A stretch of DNA of 64,000 bases from Ciborinia camelliae (GCA_025890175.1 JANPYM010000013.1:1194777-1258776); one strand, 5' to 3'. Positions 9,401 to 22,134 are shown, counted from the first letter of the stretch. Program-made: numbers and translations. Notes: generated from the sequence alone by a model not told the origin.

Positions 9401-12400
9401 GTGGGCGCCTGGCAGATGCCTTGAATAATTCAGACCTCATAGTAATTGGTGATACCCGGCCTGCAACTTCAATAAGGCTAGGTGACAAATTGTTTGCGTG
9501 GGGAATATGGAATGAGATTGTTTCGGAGCAAATGGGTGTTTGCGTTGACTGGCTAACAGAACAATTGACTGATACATCTGAGGTACTGGATAAGCCTGAT
9601 CTGACTGTGACGGCCACTCTCATCTTGGATTTTGTACAGAATAGCATAATTTTGCCAAGTTCCGAGTTGAAGACCGATTTCTTGCTCCGAATGTTAGAGA
9701 TACTCGAAGATTTCTCATCTCGTCTCGATGTATGTAAAGCCTCTGCATCTAACGTGGACAATCGGCAAGCCATTGAAGTCACAACTAGGTTTTTGGTGCT
9801 CTCACTTCGATTACTTCGGATGTCTCGTCCTGGTGAAAATGTATTGGCTCTTCGTCTGGAAGAAGTACTGCAGAAATTAGCAAGCTTGTGCATCAGTCTC
9901 TTGATACCACAAGGCTTAGAGACCGTCAGGAAAATGTACGATGACTTACAATATCTGTCAGTACGAGAGAATGGCATAAGAAATGATCGTTATCTTGCCG
10001 AATCTTGGGTCATCATCTTTCATGTTGTAGAGGCCGCCAAAATTCCGCGAGGTTCGTTCTGGGATATCACAAACCTACAATTAGGCATCAAAAGCGTAAG
10101 CTCGATTCGGGATTCTAACACGATGGAAAAGCTCTGGCTCTTCACGTTCTCTCTTCTGCCTCTTTTGGGGTTTGATGGACATGGTTACATTTCATCTGGC
10201 TCACGGCAGGAACTTGCGGTCGATAATTGGTCACTTGCACAACAATTGATCAAAAGAGTGTTTGCACTCTATGCGACAAATTCTAGGCAATCGCCAAGCT
10301 TCAATGATTACTGTAGAGCAATTGTTAGCCGATGTCATCATCTAATATCAAGGTGGGGCTGGTGGAAGTGTAGCGGGATAGTCGGAGCTCTGTTTGACTT
10401 CTTTGCCTCGCAAGAGCTTGCAAATTTGCGAAATGAAGAGGTTTACAAGTCCCCTCAATTCCTGGAAGATTTAACCACAGAGACTCCTTTAGATGTTGAC
10501 CCAGAGGATCGATGCTTTCATATTTTTCTAAAAATTGTCGCCATTACTATTAGACATCAACGTGCAACAGACGATAACAAAGGTATTCGGAATCTAGTTG
10601 CACGAATTTTGCCTAACCATGATCGACAATTTCCAAAGGAGGAGGCAATCTTTCATCGTGATCTTGCCTCCTTGCGCAACCATCATGACCTTCTATGCAC
10701 AGTATACTGGGCTGCTCCGCCAGGCTATAGGCCCCCCATCACTTTACTACAGAATCTTGTTTTGGCCGCTCGCTCACACAACGAAGCGTTTTTGATCAAT
10801 TTGAGGGCTTGGGAACGTCTTGCTCGGTTTACTCTGTCTGGCATTCCTTCCAGTTTTCCTGTTGATTCATATAAACCATTCATTACTTGGCAGAATGCGT
10901 TCTTCAATAGCCTGCTCGAAGAATATGTAGAACTGACCCTAGTACGGCGGGAACTACAAATTCAATCTGACGGAGCCTTCCAAACAGATGTTGATTGCAA
11001 TCGAAAAAGCACCATGTCCTGTATCCTAGCTGTAGCGAGATCTACGATAGAAACATTAAAATATTCAAATCCAATAACTTTGAAGCAAGCCATAAACCTA
11101 GGTAAGTCTATTGAAGCACTAATAGGTTCATCAGCTAATTGATTTTCAGACATGCTTGTAAAAATGTTTTCTCCTGGGTCTTCGGAGGAGCTTGTAAAAA
11201 AGTTTTCTATTGGCTCTTCAGAGGAGCTTGTAAGAATGTTTTCTACTGGCTTTCCAAAGGACCGGATTGACCAAGAACTAACATCGTCTGCAATTGATAT
11301 TCTCGCTTGCTATTTACATCAACTTTGTGACGCAGAGCCAGAGAGCAAATCCGAAGCAAGCCCAGATGAAGCAGAGGAATTTGACAGCCAGGAGTCGGAG
11401 CCCGATCCCGACTGGGCGAAACAAATTCAGTTTATCGACGATTATATAAACGTATGTTCTATACCCTTTTGATTCTAATGCTTCGCAAGGCTAACTTCCT
11501 CAGCCACTCAATCTTACAAATGCCTCGAAAAAACTTCTCAATCTTACAAAAACAAACCCCTCGAAAGATCCACTCAATATTTCAATTACGTCAATCTTTC
11601 GAGACTCAATTCGGAAAATATTACACGAGGGACCCTTTCCACTCGGAACAGCGTCAAATTACTTCTTTATAGAGCGGTTGACTAAGTGCTGGGCTCGTCT
11701 AGTTTCCATCTTTATAAGGTTCGACCTCTATGTAGGAACTCCCAAAGGTCACTTCCCATGCACTCTGCTAATGGCCATGTTAGTCTCCGAAAGTCTTCCT
11801 CACTACAGGCAACAATGCTGTTTTTGAGGGTCGTCAGCAATCACATTGTACACTCGTAGCTTGGCCATTGTTCCTCAGTGAACTGCTTGAGCATACAATA
11901 TCAATTCATTCTGATGTAAGCACTCCCTACTGTCTTAATACTTTCAATTTGACTAACATTTGGTAGGTTCCTGGTTTTGATATCGGATTGGAATGGATGG
12001 TGGCCATTTCCAAGCCTCAGCATGAACTTCGTTGGGAAAATACCCTCACTTATCAATTATTCAAGCAAAGATATTTTCTCCTATCTGGTGGAATCATAGA
12101 AGATATAGGTCTAGAAGTGTTTCGGGAAACAACACCTTCGGCAGCTAACAATCGACTGCTCATCAAAAGTAAGCTCCCCGCATCTACGTTTTATGATTCG
12201 TGTTGACCCAGTTAGATGCCATCAGTAAAATGCAAAAGATCCTCTCTGACAAGGCACTACTAGCGTCCACATTTGGCAGTGCAACCAGAGAGTCGATCAA
12301 GACCAAATTCTCGCGCTTCCTGACTTCTACTATGCTTTCAATGCAAAAGCAGCTCCAAAACTTACAAAAGACCAACACTATTGCTCATAAAGCATATGTG

Positions 12401-13351
12401 AATTTTGTGCAAGAGATTATCTCGCAGATTCGCTCCCACTGTAGCGATATTTGTTCCCAGCCAAAGTTTTTTTTCGACAGTTCTGATGCATACTGGCCAC
12501 CCGAGACGGATCCGACTCTTTATCTTGCAGGCTTAACATCATATACCATTCAACTCTCTTCAAAGCAGGGGAAAATACGCAATGAATTGATATATTATCT
12601 TTGGAGCGGTCTGACAAAATCTCTGTCGTCTACCGACGCTCTTTATAGTCACATCAAACGAATTTCGAAGGGTGCACAGCAAACTGATCTATTGGAATTT
12701 CTCTTGACTGATATAGTGCCTTCGGCACTGGAAGTCGCACTCCAATATGAAGCTGGCTGGCTCGCATGTGAAGTCTACCTCGTAGCAGTTTCTAAAGCCT
12801 TCGAAAGCCTCGTATTGAGTGGGCAGCCAGTCGGTCAAGTCGTGGGTCATATGAAAGTTCTGCTACAACAAATGTTCAACGGCATCTGCAGTCATTATGG
12901 CAGATTTGGCCATAGTGCCGAAGCTGTACATCCCAGTCACCAAGGCATCATTACAGTAATCTTTCGATTTTGGCGTGCTTGCAGGCCACACATGTATAAT
13001 CTAAACACGGCCTCTGAAAGCGGCATGGATGAGATATTTGAAAGTCTTGATGGTTTTGTCGAAGCAGCAATATCATGTTTTAGAAGTGGCAAGGAGATCG
13101 ACCTCCGATTCAAACACTTTGATACGGGAAAGGTTGGCAACGATGTTGCCATCGAAGAGATGGTCCCCGAAGTGCAGAATCACTGGATGATTAATGAGGT
13201 GGATGGAGGAGTGGATGTGCGAATGGATAATGGAAAGATCGTCAATCATTGCTTCAGCAACGGTCCTCGGGATCTCCGTGAAGTGCTTGAGGGTCTCCTT
13301 CCGGATCCTGATATCACAAAGGCTGGTGCCTCGTTGGATTGCTACTTTTGA
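6466..13351 (+). CDS. MUS7: Mus7/Mms22-family DNA replication-repair protein
   Basis: Six exons give 2208 residues: 6466-11101, 11150-11451, 11504-11747, 11809-11915, 11967-12168 and 12216-13351. Mus7/Mms22 helps repair stalled or broken replication forks with the Rtt101 cullin ligase pathway. The start MTNWKEKGVVPDSEDEEESD is typical, with the first ATG preceded only by an in-frame TTG. Residues 1-750 are disordered, acidic and Ser/Pro-rich, with basic clusters such as KPKRRRQKKIPPKLSIIDIA. The conserved core begins near residue 940 (LGKFGTRYPHHFDIFPLQSG, VYFHKTTFLGSGRLADALNN) and continues as a helical region to the end. The intron after 11747 uses a weak GTCACT donor, so that join is the least certain. 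Exons 2 and 3 contain short internal tandem repeats. Neighbouring genes do not suggest a repair cluster. Confidence 0.92.
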
Positions 13352-14266
13352 ATAGCTTTATCATCAATAGATAATTTAAATATCATTATTATAGATTGCG
13401 TACTTGGGATTTGCGTCAGATCATGTCTATATATGTGTTGGTGAACGAGTTTTCGTATAGACTAAATGAAACATGTAATCGTCGAGTAGTACACATAGCT
13501 CCCTTTACAACCCGTCTTATATATAGTTAATTTTTAATTATAGTAAATCATACTATCGATTGGGATCATAGATACAATTACAAGTGCCAATTAGATCTCA
13601 ATACTATGCCTAGGTATAGATGCCTAAGGTAGGTATTACAGTAATTACCCGATCATCGGACCACAGTGAACATTTTGAAGACGGGTCAAAAATTCATATC
13701 GATACCTAGATACCTACCTACCTAGGTAGGTAATGAAACGTTCAGACAATAGCAACGAGGGAAGCATCGTTGATGAATATCTATTCTCTAATAGAAGATT
13801 GAAGATTAAACTTTAGTAGTCCGGAGTAATTTGTATGTATAGATTCAAGAGCCTAACTACCTTACCATTAACAATGTATCTAAAACGAAATTGGAATGGA
13901 TATCCCCAGGTATCTGAAGCTACCGTAGGTAACCTCTACCTTAGGAATCACTGAAATACTTACTCTACGCCGAGCTATCTCGGAATTTTATTTTGTATAT
14001 CTTGAGTGATTTGAATATTACCTACGTATGATACTTCAAGCCTTATAATTGATTGTAAGAGAAGAGAAGAGAAGAAAGGAGAAGAGAGTATTGTAAATAT
14101 TTTATCGTAAAAATATCCCAGGATTCTGAACTGAAAACTCAAAAGGTCGAAAAGATTCTTATAAGCTTTGGGAATTCATTTAGATAGTAGAATAGGTACT
14201 TTAAGCTGAACGATCCCGATATCTTATTACCGCATAAATACCTATCTAGAGTTAATCTGGCCATTG

Positions 14267-14304
<38 letters not shown>

Positions 14305-14589
14305 GCAGAATCTCGGTAACAGTTACAGGTAGCGGGCTGGGTGCCCAATACTGAGTTCGTAGATGGAGAAACATAGAACTGGGATTTCTTTTCGAATTCA
14401 TGAGCCCACGACGTTGCAATCTTAGAATTTATTTTTATTGCTACAAGATTATATGTAACATGGCATCCACCGCTCCCAGGCGTATATTATACAATGACCG
14501 TGACGCCCTCTCATGCATTCGTGAACATAGCCGCAAATGCGAGCCATATATACCTACCTCTAATAGGCACTCGGGTATGTAACTTTTAT
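13352..14589. other. Intergenic stretch between convergent MUS7 and the AAA ATPase gene
   Basis: This 1.2 kb lies between two 3' ends. It carries the palindromic tract TACCTACCTACCTAGGTAGG at 13711-13732 and an (AG)n microsatellite at about 14273-14299. I see no gene in it. Confidence 0.6.
14273..14299. repeat. (AG)n microsatellite
   Basis: An uninterrupted AG dinucleotide run of about 13 copies sits downstream of the AAA ATPase stop codon. Confidence 0.9.
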
Positions 14590-17500
14590 CTATGCAGCCA
14601 CTGGTGATTTCCTCACTCTTCCCGCATCACAATCCTTCTCAGGAACTGTCGTGCCCCCGAAGCCCAATCCCGCGCTCTTCTTTTTCCTTCCCTTTCTATC
14701 GCCATATTTTTCATCAAATTTACGGATTGCAGAGAGTGTGCTCATATTTTCGCTGATACTAGCACTGATTTCCTCCATTGCTCTGTCGAAATGCTTTTTG
14801 GTGAGGATACGTTTCTCGGGGAATGTGTAAGGTGTGTCGCCTTCGTGTTTGGTGGCAAGCTCATTCTCTTCACGGATGCATGCCAATGCAGCTGCTACTG
14901 AAAGGTTTTTCAGATCCGACCCGGAGTAATAGGGCGTGTTTTTGGCAAGTTCGGCAAGAGAGACTGACTGGTCGAGGATCTCATCTTTGAGGTGGATTTT
15001 GAGTATAGACTCGCGATCATTCTCAACAGGCAAGTCTACGAGGAGTCTTCGGGGGAGTCGGCGCAGTACAGCCTCGTCAAGATCAAACGGTCGATTGGTA
15101 GCAACCATGATGAAGGCAGATAGATCGTTCATGCCATCCCATTCTCGGAGAAATTGGTTGATCATCTCTCTATGGGCAGTCGAGCGTTTAGTATCACCAC
15201 GAGCAGCGAATATAGCATCTGCTTCGTCGATGAATACCACACAAGGTGAAAGTTTCTTAGCTAGAGAGAAAATCGCTCGGACATTCTTCTCGCCTTCGCC
15301 AACGTACATATCGTTCACTTCAGCACCGCTGATCTCGAGAACGGTTGCGCCACTTTCTTTAGCCACTGCTTTGGCCAAAAGAGTCTTACCAGTTCCAGGA
15401 GGTCCATACAAGAGTAAACCAGGCATCTTATCAGTAGCAAGTACACCATAAGTAAAAGCCTCTGGCCGTATCAAAGACAGACTTGTCAGAGTCTTGAGTG
15501 CCTCCACGGTTTCCTTCGGCGCGTGGACATCTTCAAACTTGGTGTGAATATCCGAAGGTATGACCACACCTCCGAGCAGCTTTTTCTCATGGGGAGTGCA
15601 CGTTTTTCGTATCTGCTTTAGTTTGTCCTTAATTGTAGTATTTGTCTTATTTGAGGAGTTGTTGATCTCATCAAGCATCTTGTTCACGTCGTTATCTTCC
15701 TCTTTCAACTCTGCTGCCCCCCAAGAAAATTTGGCACTATCGCTTTCGAAGAGCAGTTGTTGAGCTTTCCAAAATGTAGGTCCATCTATAACCTCCGGAT
15801 TATTCTCCAGTCCTAAAATAGTCGTTGCAAGCCTTTGTACACGAGCATACTGCCAAACTGCATCATCTAATCCAGCGAGGTCCACCCAAGCACTGTCGAG
15901 ATCTTTTCCTATATCTACAGTGATCGGTGCATCCCCCGCAAGTTTTGTGATCATATCCTCGATATGTCGTATGTTTAAGGTTTGGACGCGTAGCTTGTCA
16001 TCGGATTCAAATACCGTATTTTGTTCTAGCCTTCGCTCCGGGGGTACAAATATTGTTCTTTTCTCGCCTTCGACTATATCAGATTGGAGATGCTGAATAC
16101 CTGCTGATGAGAGCTCGGATTCTCCTTGCTCCAAAGAACTTGTTCCAATCATAATTATATTCCGTCCAGACTGCCAGCGTTTGGTGACCACCGTCCGCAG
16201 TTTATCAATGATATTATATCCATCGTATGTTCTAGTCAAATCCTTGTAATCACGAACTTGTATGATGAGGTCTCTTGTGTTGGCTGCATCAGTGCCCGAG
16301 GACTCCGATGAACGTTTCGAATCGGCACCAGCTACTAATGCCTCTAGTAAAGCCGCAGTCTTTAAATCGTTCCACTGTTCAGCACTGGATTTCACATTGC
16401 TAAAGGATGAGTTACCATTGCTAGAAGCCGAATAGTTCGGGTCGGCAAAAGTAGCAAATGGCATTACGACATCTGATGAACGCCTGCTATTATCAACCGC
16501 CGGCGTAAGTGCTCCCTTCAACCGGCTAAAAATCGCCGAGAACTTCTTCTGTGCATCAGAAGAATTTGTTGCTGTGAAGGCAATTGCGGGACCCGCTTTT
16601 CTTCCCATGCCCATAGCCGTCAGCTCTTCCTCTTCATTTCCTTCTATATCTTCAGGTGCCACACTCGATTCTTTTTCGTAGTCTTCTAGCCTACCCGCCA
16701 TTCTCGAAGTTTCGTAGCCCAAAAGAGATGCTTTCGCTCCAGTCCAAGCTAAATTCTCATCGATATATGGCCCCAGAATCTGGGCGATGTCGACAGGGTC
16801 GAGCTGTATAAGATCAGCCCCTAGTTTGTTTGAAATTGTCTCCACGACAGAGTCTAGGTACAATATTCCTCCATCTTTAGGGCATTGTAGGTGGAGAATG
16901 GGTCTCATGACATTTTTACCATCTAAAACAGCTTGTGGAGGGCGCAATTTCAATCCTGCTCTGATCGATGCCAATATTTCCTTGTAAACATTAACGTGCA
17001 TGCTATATTTTGCTTTTTCAGTAGAAGGCAGGTCGCATTCGAGGATGTATTTGATTGCATGGCTCATCTTCTCGGTCGCTTCGCCGGGCGCTCCGATGGC
17101 TGTCGGACTACTATTAGAATCTGTGACCTTGCTACCATAGTAAACACCAAGCGAGCCAGTTTTGGGTAGCTCTTCAACCAGTTTGACATTGTTCCAGAAC
17201 CAATCCGGCAGTACTATCGGTGGCAGACCTCCCGCTTGTTTTTGTCGGTTTGCTCTCAACGTTCGCGCCGAAAGTCTCCCCCGAGACCTTTGCTCAGGGT
17301 CTATGCTCTCAACTGGCTGTATTGAATCTTCTGCTACTGGATTGTCCAACTCTGGTTCCGCAGGGATATCCACCGGGTTTCCCAACTCTGCATCTTCAGG
17401 TATCCGCGGAGTATCTTCTATGCCGGTTGTCTCTCCTTTTTCCTTATCTGGAATAGTTGGATCTTCGGACGTACTGTAGGAAATTGCTGAACGGTGAAAA

Positions 17501-17604
17501 GTGCGCCGCGAGGGGGGATATCGACAACCTGCAATAATCCGACATGCCTGCCTCGAGAGAGGATATCTGGTTGTGCGAAGAGCTCGCAATGCTACAGCAT
17601 GCAT
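14590..17604 (-). CDS. Mitochondrial AAA ATPase, Msp1/meiotic-clade type
   Basis: A single exon encodes 1004 residues. The first 45 residues are rich in Arg, Ala and Ser (MHAVALRALRTTRYPLSRQA...), a mitochondrial targeting sequence. Residues about 60-690 form a poorly conserved region with an acidic/proline start. Residues about 690-960 are one AAA module: Walker A GPPGTGKTLLAKAVAKESGA near residue 733, a GEGEKNVRAIFSLAKKLSP segment, Walker B CVVFIDEADAIFAARGD near 790, a sensor-1 stretch IMVATNRPFDLDEAVLRRLP, and the helical lid with YYSGSDLKNLSVAAALACIR. The Msp1/spastin/katanin clade remodels or extracts protein substrates; Msp1 pulls mislocalised proteins from the outer mitochondrial membrane. 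With a presequence and a large N-terminal extension, this protein may act inside mitochondria instead. The ATPase call is secure; the substrate is unknown. Confidence 0.9.
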   Translation of the reverse strand: MHAVALRALRTTRYPLSRQACRIIAGCRYPPSRRTFHRSAISYSTSEDPTIPDKEKGETTGIEDTPRIPEDAELGNPVDIPAEPELDNPVAEDSIQPVESIDPEQRSRGRLSARTLRANRQKQAGGLPPIVLPDWFWNNVKLVEELPKTGSLGVYYGSKVTDSNSSPTAIGAPGEATEKMSHAIKYILECDLPSTEKAKYSMHVNVYKEILASIRAGLKLRPPQAVLDGKNVMRPILHLQCPKDGGILYLDSVVETISNKLGADLIQLDPVDIAQILGPYIDENLAWTGAKASLLGYETSRMAGRLEDYEKESSVAPEDIEGNEEEELTAMGMGRKAGPAIAFTATNSSDAQKKFSAIFSRLKGALTPAVDNSRRSSDVVMPFATFADPNYSASSNGNSSFSNVKSSAEQWNDLKTAALLEALVAGADSKRSSESSGTDAANTRDLIIQVRDYKDLTRTYDGYNIIDKLRTVVTKRWQSGRNIIMIGTSSLEQGESELSSAGIQHLQSDIVEGEKRTIFVPPERRLEQNTVFESDDKLRVQTLNIRHIEDMITKLAGDAPITVDIGKDLDSAWVDLAGLDDAVWQYARVQRLATTILGLENNPEVIDGPTFWKAQQLLFESDSAKFSWGAAELKEEDNDVNKMLDEINNSSNKTNTTIKDKLKQIRKTCTPHEKKLLGGVVIPSDIHTKFEDVHAPKETVEALKTLTSLSLIRPEAFTYGVLATDKMPGLLLYGPPGTGKTLLAKAVAKESGATVLEISGAEVNDMYVGEGEKNVRAIFSLAKKLSPCVVFIDEADAIFAARGDTKRSTAHREMINQFLREWDGMNDLSAFIMVATNRPFDLDEAVLRRLPRRLLVDLPVENDRESILKIHLKDEILDQSVSLAELAKNTPYYSGSDLKNLSVAAALACIREENELATKHEGDTPYTFPEKRILTKKHFDRAMEEISASISENMSTLSAIRKFDEKYGDRKGRKKKSAGLGFGGTTVPEKDCDAGRVRKSPVAA

Positions 17605-18309
17605 CCGGTAGGCTTTCGCGCTCTCTATCGAGCGAATAATTCGTGGAGGAAAATTGGAACGTAGTCGTGGACGGGTTTGAAATGTTTTGAAGTTCTTCGA
17701 TGTTACCTAGTAACCTTGAATACATCTTTCTCGTCAGGCATCATCAAAACAATTCAGGCATCAATATTTGCTTACTGCAGGGGTGAAGCCGGGGTGCGAC
17801 AACAACATCCAACCAAAAAAAGTGTGCTACATACTACCTGGCTAGTAGATATGATATTTGCAATGAACCACAAATTCAAAATTGTCACAAAATAAGAGCA
17901 CAAACTCTGAGACCAGTTCATCCTTATTGATATTAATCACTCAAAATGCAAGATATGCTTTTTGGGGGCACACAGTGACCTTATGTCCCTTTTTGTTCCT
18001 TCCGAACCACTTCGATATACAGTATATCAAGTCTATTTCCAAGAGCATCATAAAATCATTACAATAACACCGCTTCTCTTCGTGTTGCTTATCATCATTT
18101 TCTTTCTTCTTTATCGTTTTTGCTGCTATTTTCAATCGCTGCTGATGCTTTTGGAGTGTGCCCTTTCTTTGCAAATGAAATGAGAAGCCATCTCTGAGCT
18201 CCTCTGATCTGCTATAGCTTGAAACGCTACGGTGCACTTCCTCTTCAATTTCACAAAGCATCAGTGAGCTAAATATTTTCTCCCATTACTAGTAATGGTT
18301 ATTATCTTC

Positions 18310-18440
18310 AGATGTTTAATCAATAAAAGTACTCTGTTAAGTGATGGGGGTTTGTAAAGAGACGGTTCACCTTCGTGGCCAACGAATTATTATGTTTATA
18401 TTGAAATGTTTCATCAATAAAATTACTCGGACAAGTGTCG
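18310..18440. repeat. Pair of imperfect direct repeats about 37 nt long
   Basis: Segments 18310-18347 and 18404-18440 share ATGTTT, then ATCAATAAAA, TACTC and AAGTG in the same order and spacing, with 94 nt between starts. About four in five bases agree by eye. The origin is unknown. Confidence 0.5.
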
Positions 18441-21400
18441 TTTCCAATGTTTTACTCAGAGGTAGTATCAATCGTGAACCTCCAAACTGAACGGGAATTT
18501 GAGGGTTATCAACCTAATATGCAAAGGGCCATGAAATGCTTGAATATTTATGTTGTTTAGATACGATATCTTAAGAGGCCAGGAATCTACAACATGGGAT
18601 ATCTCCCATTAAAATAGACACAAGAAATCTATCCTCGCATTGTTTCGATTCAAGAATCACTAATCATTGGATGTATGGCTGAATAGCCGCCGCGTTAGCT
18701 CTTGAATAGTATATCTTCAAAAATACCAGCACCGTATGATAATACATCACTTGCTGGTTTGGAGAACCACAAAGATATGATCAATCCAATATTAATAAAG
18801 TTACAATAGTAGATTCTCTACGATTGGAAACGATAATGAAGGATTTTACCGGATGTTAATTGCAATCATAGTCTGCAGGGTACTTAATGAATAGTGAAAG
18901 GGACAGTGATTTGCCGTGCTGAAATAGGAGAATTTCGTGGACTGAGGCTCTCTTGAGTTTCTCTCAATGTATTGTAGCAAGAAACGCTGCGGCACCAGCA
19001 GCAGTTACAAACAAAACTCACAATGTAAATGACATGTGAAATTCATTCTTTTAAAGAGTTACCTAGATGTCAGTATTAGTAAACAAAATGTTTTCCTATT
19101 TCCAGTGGTAGAAAGGCCTCCCTCCTGATTAGGTTGGATCGAGGACATCATATAAATATCCTAACCGATATCAAGCATCTCACTCATAAGTTAAGATCGC
19201 CATTGGATGAAGGACATGGGCAATCTACCATCTTAATCTGGAGATGCAAGGGCATTTCTCCCTTCGGCTGAAACCATATTCCTACAATGTCTCCCGTGGT
19301 ATCGAGCATCTGCATTAACGGAGTTGGTTGTTTTTAGATGACCAGAAAAATACCTGGTTCACTTTTGTTCATTTGACTGGGACAAAAATTGGTTCAACTC
19401 TTTCCATACATATCACAGCCGTTCAATACCTCCAGGACCACTGAGAACCGATGTTGATGGGATGAGTGTCTTGATATTACATTAGGAAGACTTAAGTCAG
19501 TCTATCCGTTTCATTTAAACGAGCATCAATGCCCTCTTTCTACTGAGGAGAAAATACAATAGCTTCGAAATGTCTCCTTTATTGTGGAGAACCTGTATTG
19601 ATAGACTGATGATCTTGAGACTGGTCAAGGAAGCCTTGAAGCAATCTCTCATCTACGTTCAGAGAACCGCCAGTAATTCCCCTTTTAGGAAAGCTTATAA
19701 TCCATCAAAGTTGCAGCAATATCGAGCATTCTACTTGCCAGGAATCTTTTCATGAAGGCATAGCATAAAGCGTTGTCCCGTTTTTCAACTCTTGCTGTTA
19801 CATTAACCACATTTATCTCTTCCTAACAGGGCGATAGTTTGTCGGCCCTTCAAATAAATTCGAATGTCTGATTCTATGAGACGTTTGTTCCTGAACAGGA
19901 GAATAAAGGTGGTTGAGTTCGTCACAGTAACCATTGTATTCTTCCCTTTCTAGAAGGCACCATGATATACCGATTTCTTTTGGTAAGATTGAGCATTTGG
20001 TCTGAGTAAATCACTGTTCTGGACTGGAGAGCAAGGAGCTGGTCCAACACTGAATTTATTCAGAACGATCAATCGTTATCTTCTCCACCTAGAAAGGGTG
20101 ATAGCATGGCAATGTCCTATGTGATGCTAAAGATTGATGTCTGCACCATATGTATGCGCCAAGCCTCGTCGACTTCTTCCTGGGGTCACCAACCTAGTCT
20201 ACTGCCGTATTTTTTACTGCGCTTCACCTCCTGGTCGAACTTTGAATGCTTATCAGTCTTTGTATCCTTATTTGAAAATCCTTGGTGGCTCGCATGTAGA
20301 AACTCCGATCTTTTCAGGTTATCTTGATCCTTCTTTCTATCTCAGTTGTGTTCTTTTAAATAATGTCGCAGACTTCGAGTGATTGAAAATTTGGAATTCG
20401 TGCAGTCGCAATCGCAAACATATATGGCGAGTAGTAACTAGCCCACTTAGTGAACAGGTTTCTAGAAACTTGCGCCTCTGTATTCTTAGCGTTTTGGAAG
20501 CGTGAGTTTATCGCTTACCCCGAAATAACAGCAGATGACATGTCACATACAAGTTTGTTTGTGATGCTACCTCGGTAGATATTATTCACTCTTCCACAAA
20601 AGGTCGTCTATTCGGGGAAAGTAAAGATCACGTCCACGCGGGAGATGGCGATTTTAACATGGGCTAGTTGTATATTTTTTTCCACGTAACCTGCCCCTGG
20701 TTACCAGCAAATAATCATATAAGGTTACACCATTAAGAGCGGACATCCTATCAACCAACCTCATTTTCTGCCGTTTGTTCTCTCTGCCATTTTTTCCCAC
20801 TGGCCTTCTGACGCGCTTGCCCTCAATACCTCTCTTTATCTTTCCCGCAAAACCCTTTATCTTGAGTCCATCGCTGCACCCTTGATCCACACCGGCCCTT
20901 TCTTCCTTCGAATCTCCAGATGTGGTTCCATTTGAACAACTCCTCTATCCTCACCCTACCAAAGTCCCAGCTGTCTTCGCGGTCTTGATGTACGTCACAT
21001 TCATCGTCGAGTCGAGGATTATGCGCTGTTGTTTTGAGGCAGAAGAACGAAAGCTCATAAGTTTCCATCGTCGGTAACTTCCGTGGTAATGGTTGATCTC
21101 GTCCGTTTCCGTAGACCTGTGACCCGTTACTGAGGAGTTGAAATCGTAGCGGAGGTTACCCTGGTCAGAAATTAGGATTGCTGGGGGCTTGAATAATACA
21201 AACAATCAGCGACTTGCGGCCTTTTTGTAGTTTGGGAAGTACTTACTCAGTGATTGTACTGGAGTTCCTCCGAAGGAATTCTCAAAACCTACAGCAAAGT
21301 CATCCTGAATGTGAGATGAGATAGTTGCCAATTTTGTTGTTAAACCTGAGACTTAAAACAGGAGAGAAAAAGTGTTTTGATATTTATAAGAGATAAATGT

Positions 21401-21519
21401 TGGGATGAAATTCGCTTGGTGATTATTAAAAATCGTATGTTGAACTATTACCTAGGTATAATATGAGAATTACACATTAGAGCCTCTTTATATTAGAGAG
21501 AGAGATATATGATTTAGTA

Positions 21520-21668
21520 TTATGAAACTAAAGTTTAAGATGAGAACATATGCATTATCGAAAGAAGACAAGAATTTAATGATTCTGAGACTAAAATCTA
21601 ATAAGCACATGTATTATCGAAAGGAGACGAGGGTTAATTATTATGAGATGATAATCTAAGAGACAAAG
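21520..21668. repeat. Diverged tandem repeat, period about 60 nt
   Basis: Units begin at 21520, 21583 and 21641 with TTATGAAACT, TTCTGAGACT and TTATGAGATG. Units one and two then share ATTATCGAAAGAAGAC or ATTATCGAAAGGAGAC. The third unit is cut short. The repeat ends just upstream of a 144-codon open frame of doubtful reality. Confidence 0.6.
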
Positions 21669-21699
21669 ATACTTTGATATTCCCATATATGAAGTTTCT

Positions 21700-22134
21700 A
21701 TGGTTGATTTGGATGTTACGGATCAAATGGTCTGGTTGAACTCTGCAAGTGCAAATGATGTGCAATTTGGGAAGGATCTAACAAATGATTATAGCGGAAT
21801 TCTTGGAAGGACCCAGCAATGTCTCTATCAAATCGTGACTGCCATAAGTATTGTATTATCTCGCCGCTCCAAATCAACCCTGAGGATGATAATTTTGGTA
21901 ACCAATCATCCCCGTGGCTTCTCGCATTCTAAGCAAAGAGCTTCAAACGGAGTACTAATACTAATTCTTCTACCCGAATATTGCCGAGTATGCTCCAGTA
22001 GGTATCTATACTTGACTTGGGGGATTCCAAATGTATGTATGATAATGAGGCTCAACAACCCACAATTACCATCTATTACAGATATTGCAGATATTGCCTG
22101 GGGATTGGAACTATTCTGCCTTGAAAGCGTATGA
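21700..22134 (+). CDS. Doubtful orphan open reading frame
   Basis: A 144-codon frame starts with ATG and ends in TGA. The product (MVDLDVTDQMVWLNSASAND...) has a mid-region of mixed hydrophobic residues but no motif, signal peptide or low-complexity bias I recognise. It lies alone in gene-poor DNA immediately after a tandem repeat. A frame of this length can occur by chance in DNA of this composition, so I list it only because it is the longest plus-strand frame in the region. Confidence 0.15.
   Translation: MVDLDVTDQMVWLNSASANDVQFGKDLTNDYSGILGRTQQCLYQIVTAISIVLSRRSKSTLRMIILVTNHPRGFSHSKQRASNGVLILILLPEYCRVCSSRYLYLTWGIPNVCMIMRLNNPQLPSITDIADIAWGLELFCLESV

Noticed and set aside
20654..21205. Overlapping minus-strand open frames that might be exons of a gene
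   Set aside because: No pair of splice sites gave a continuous protein with a recognisable feature.
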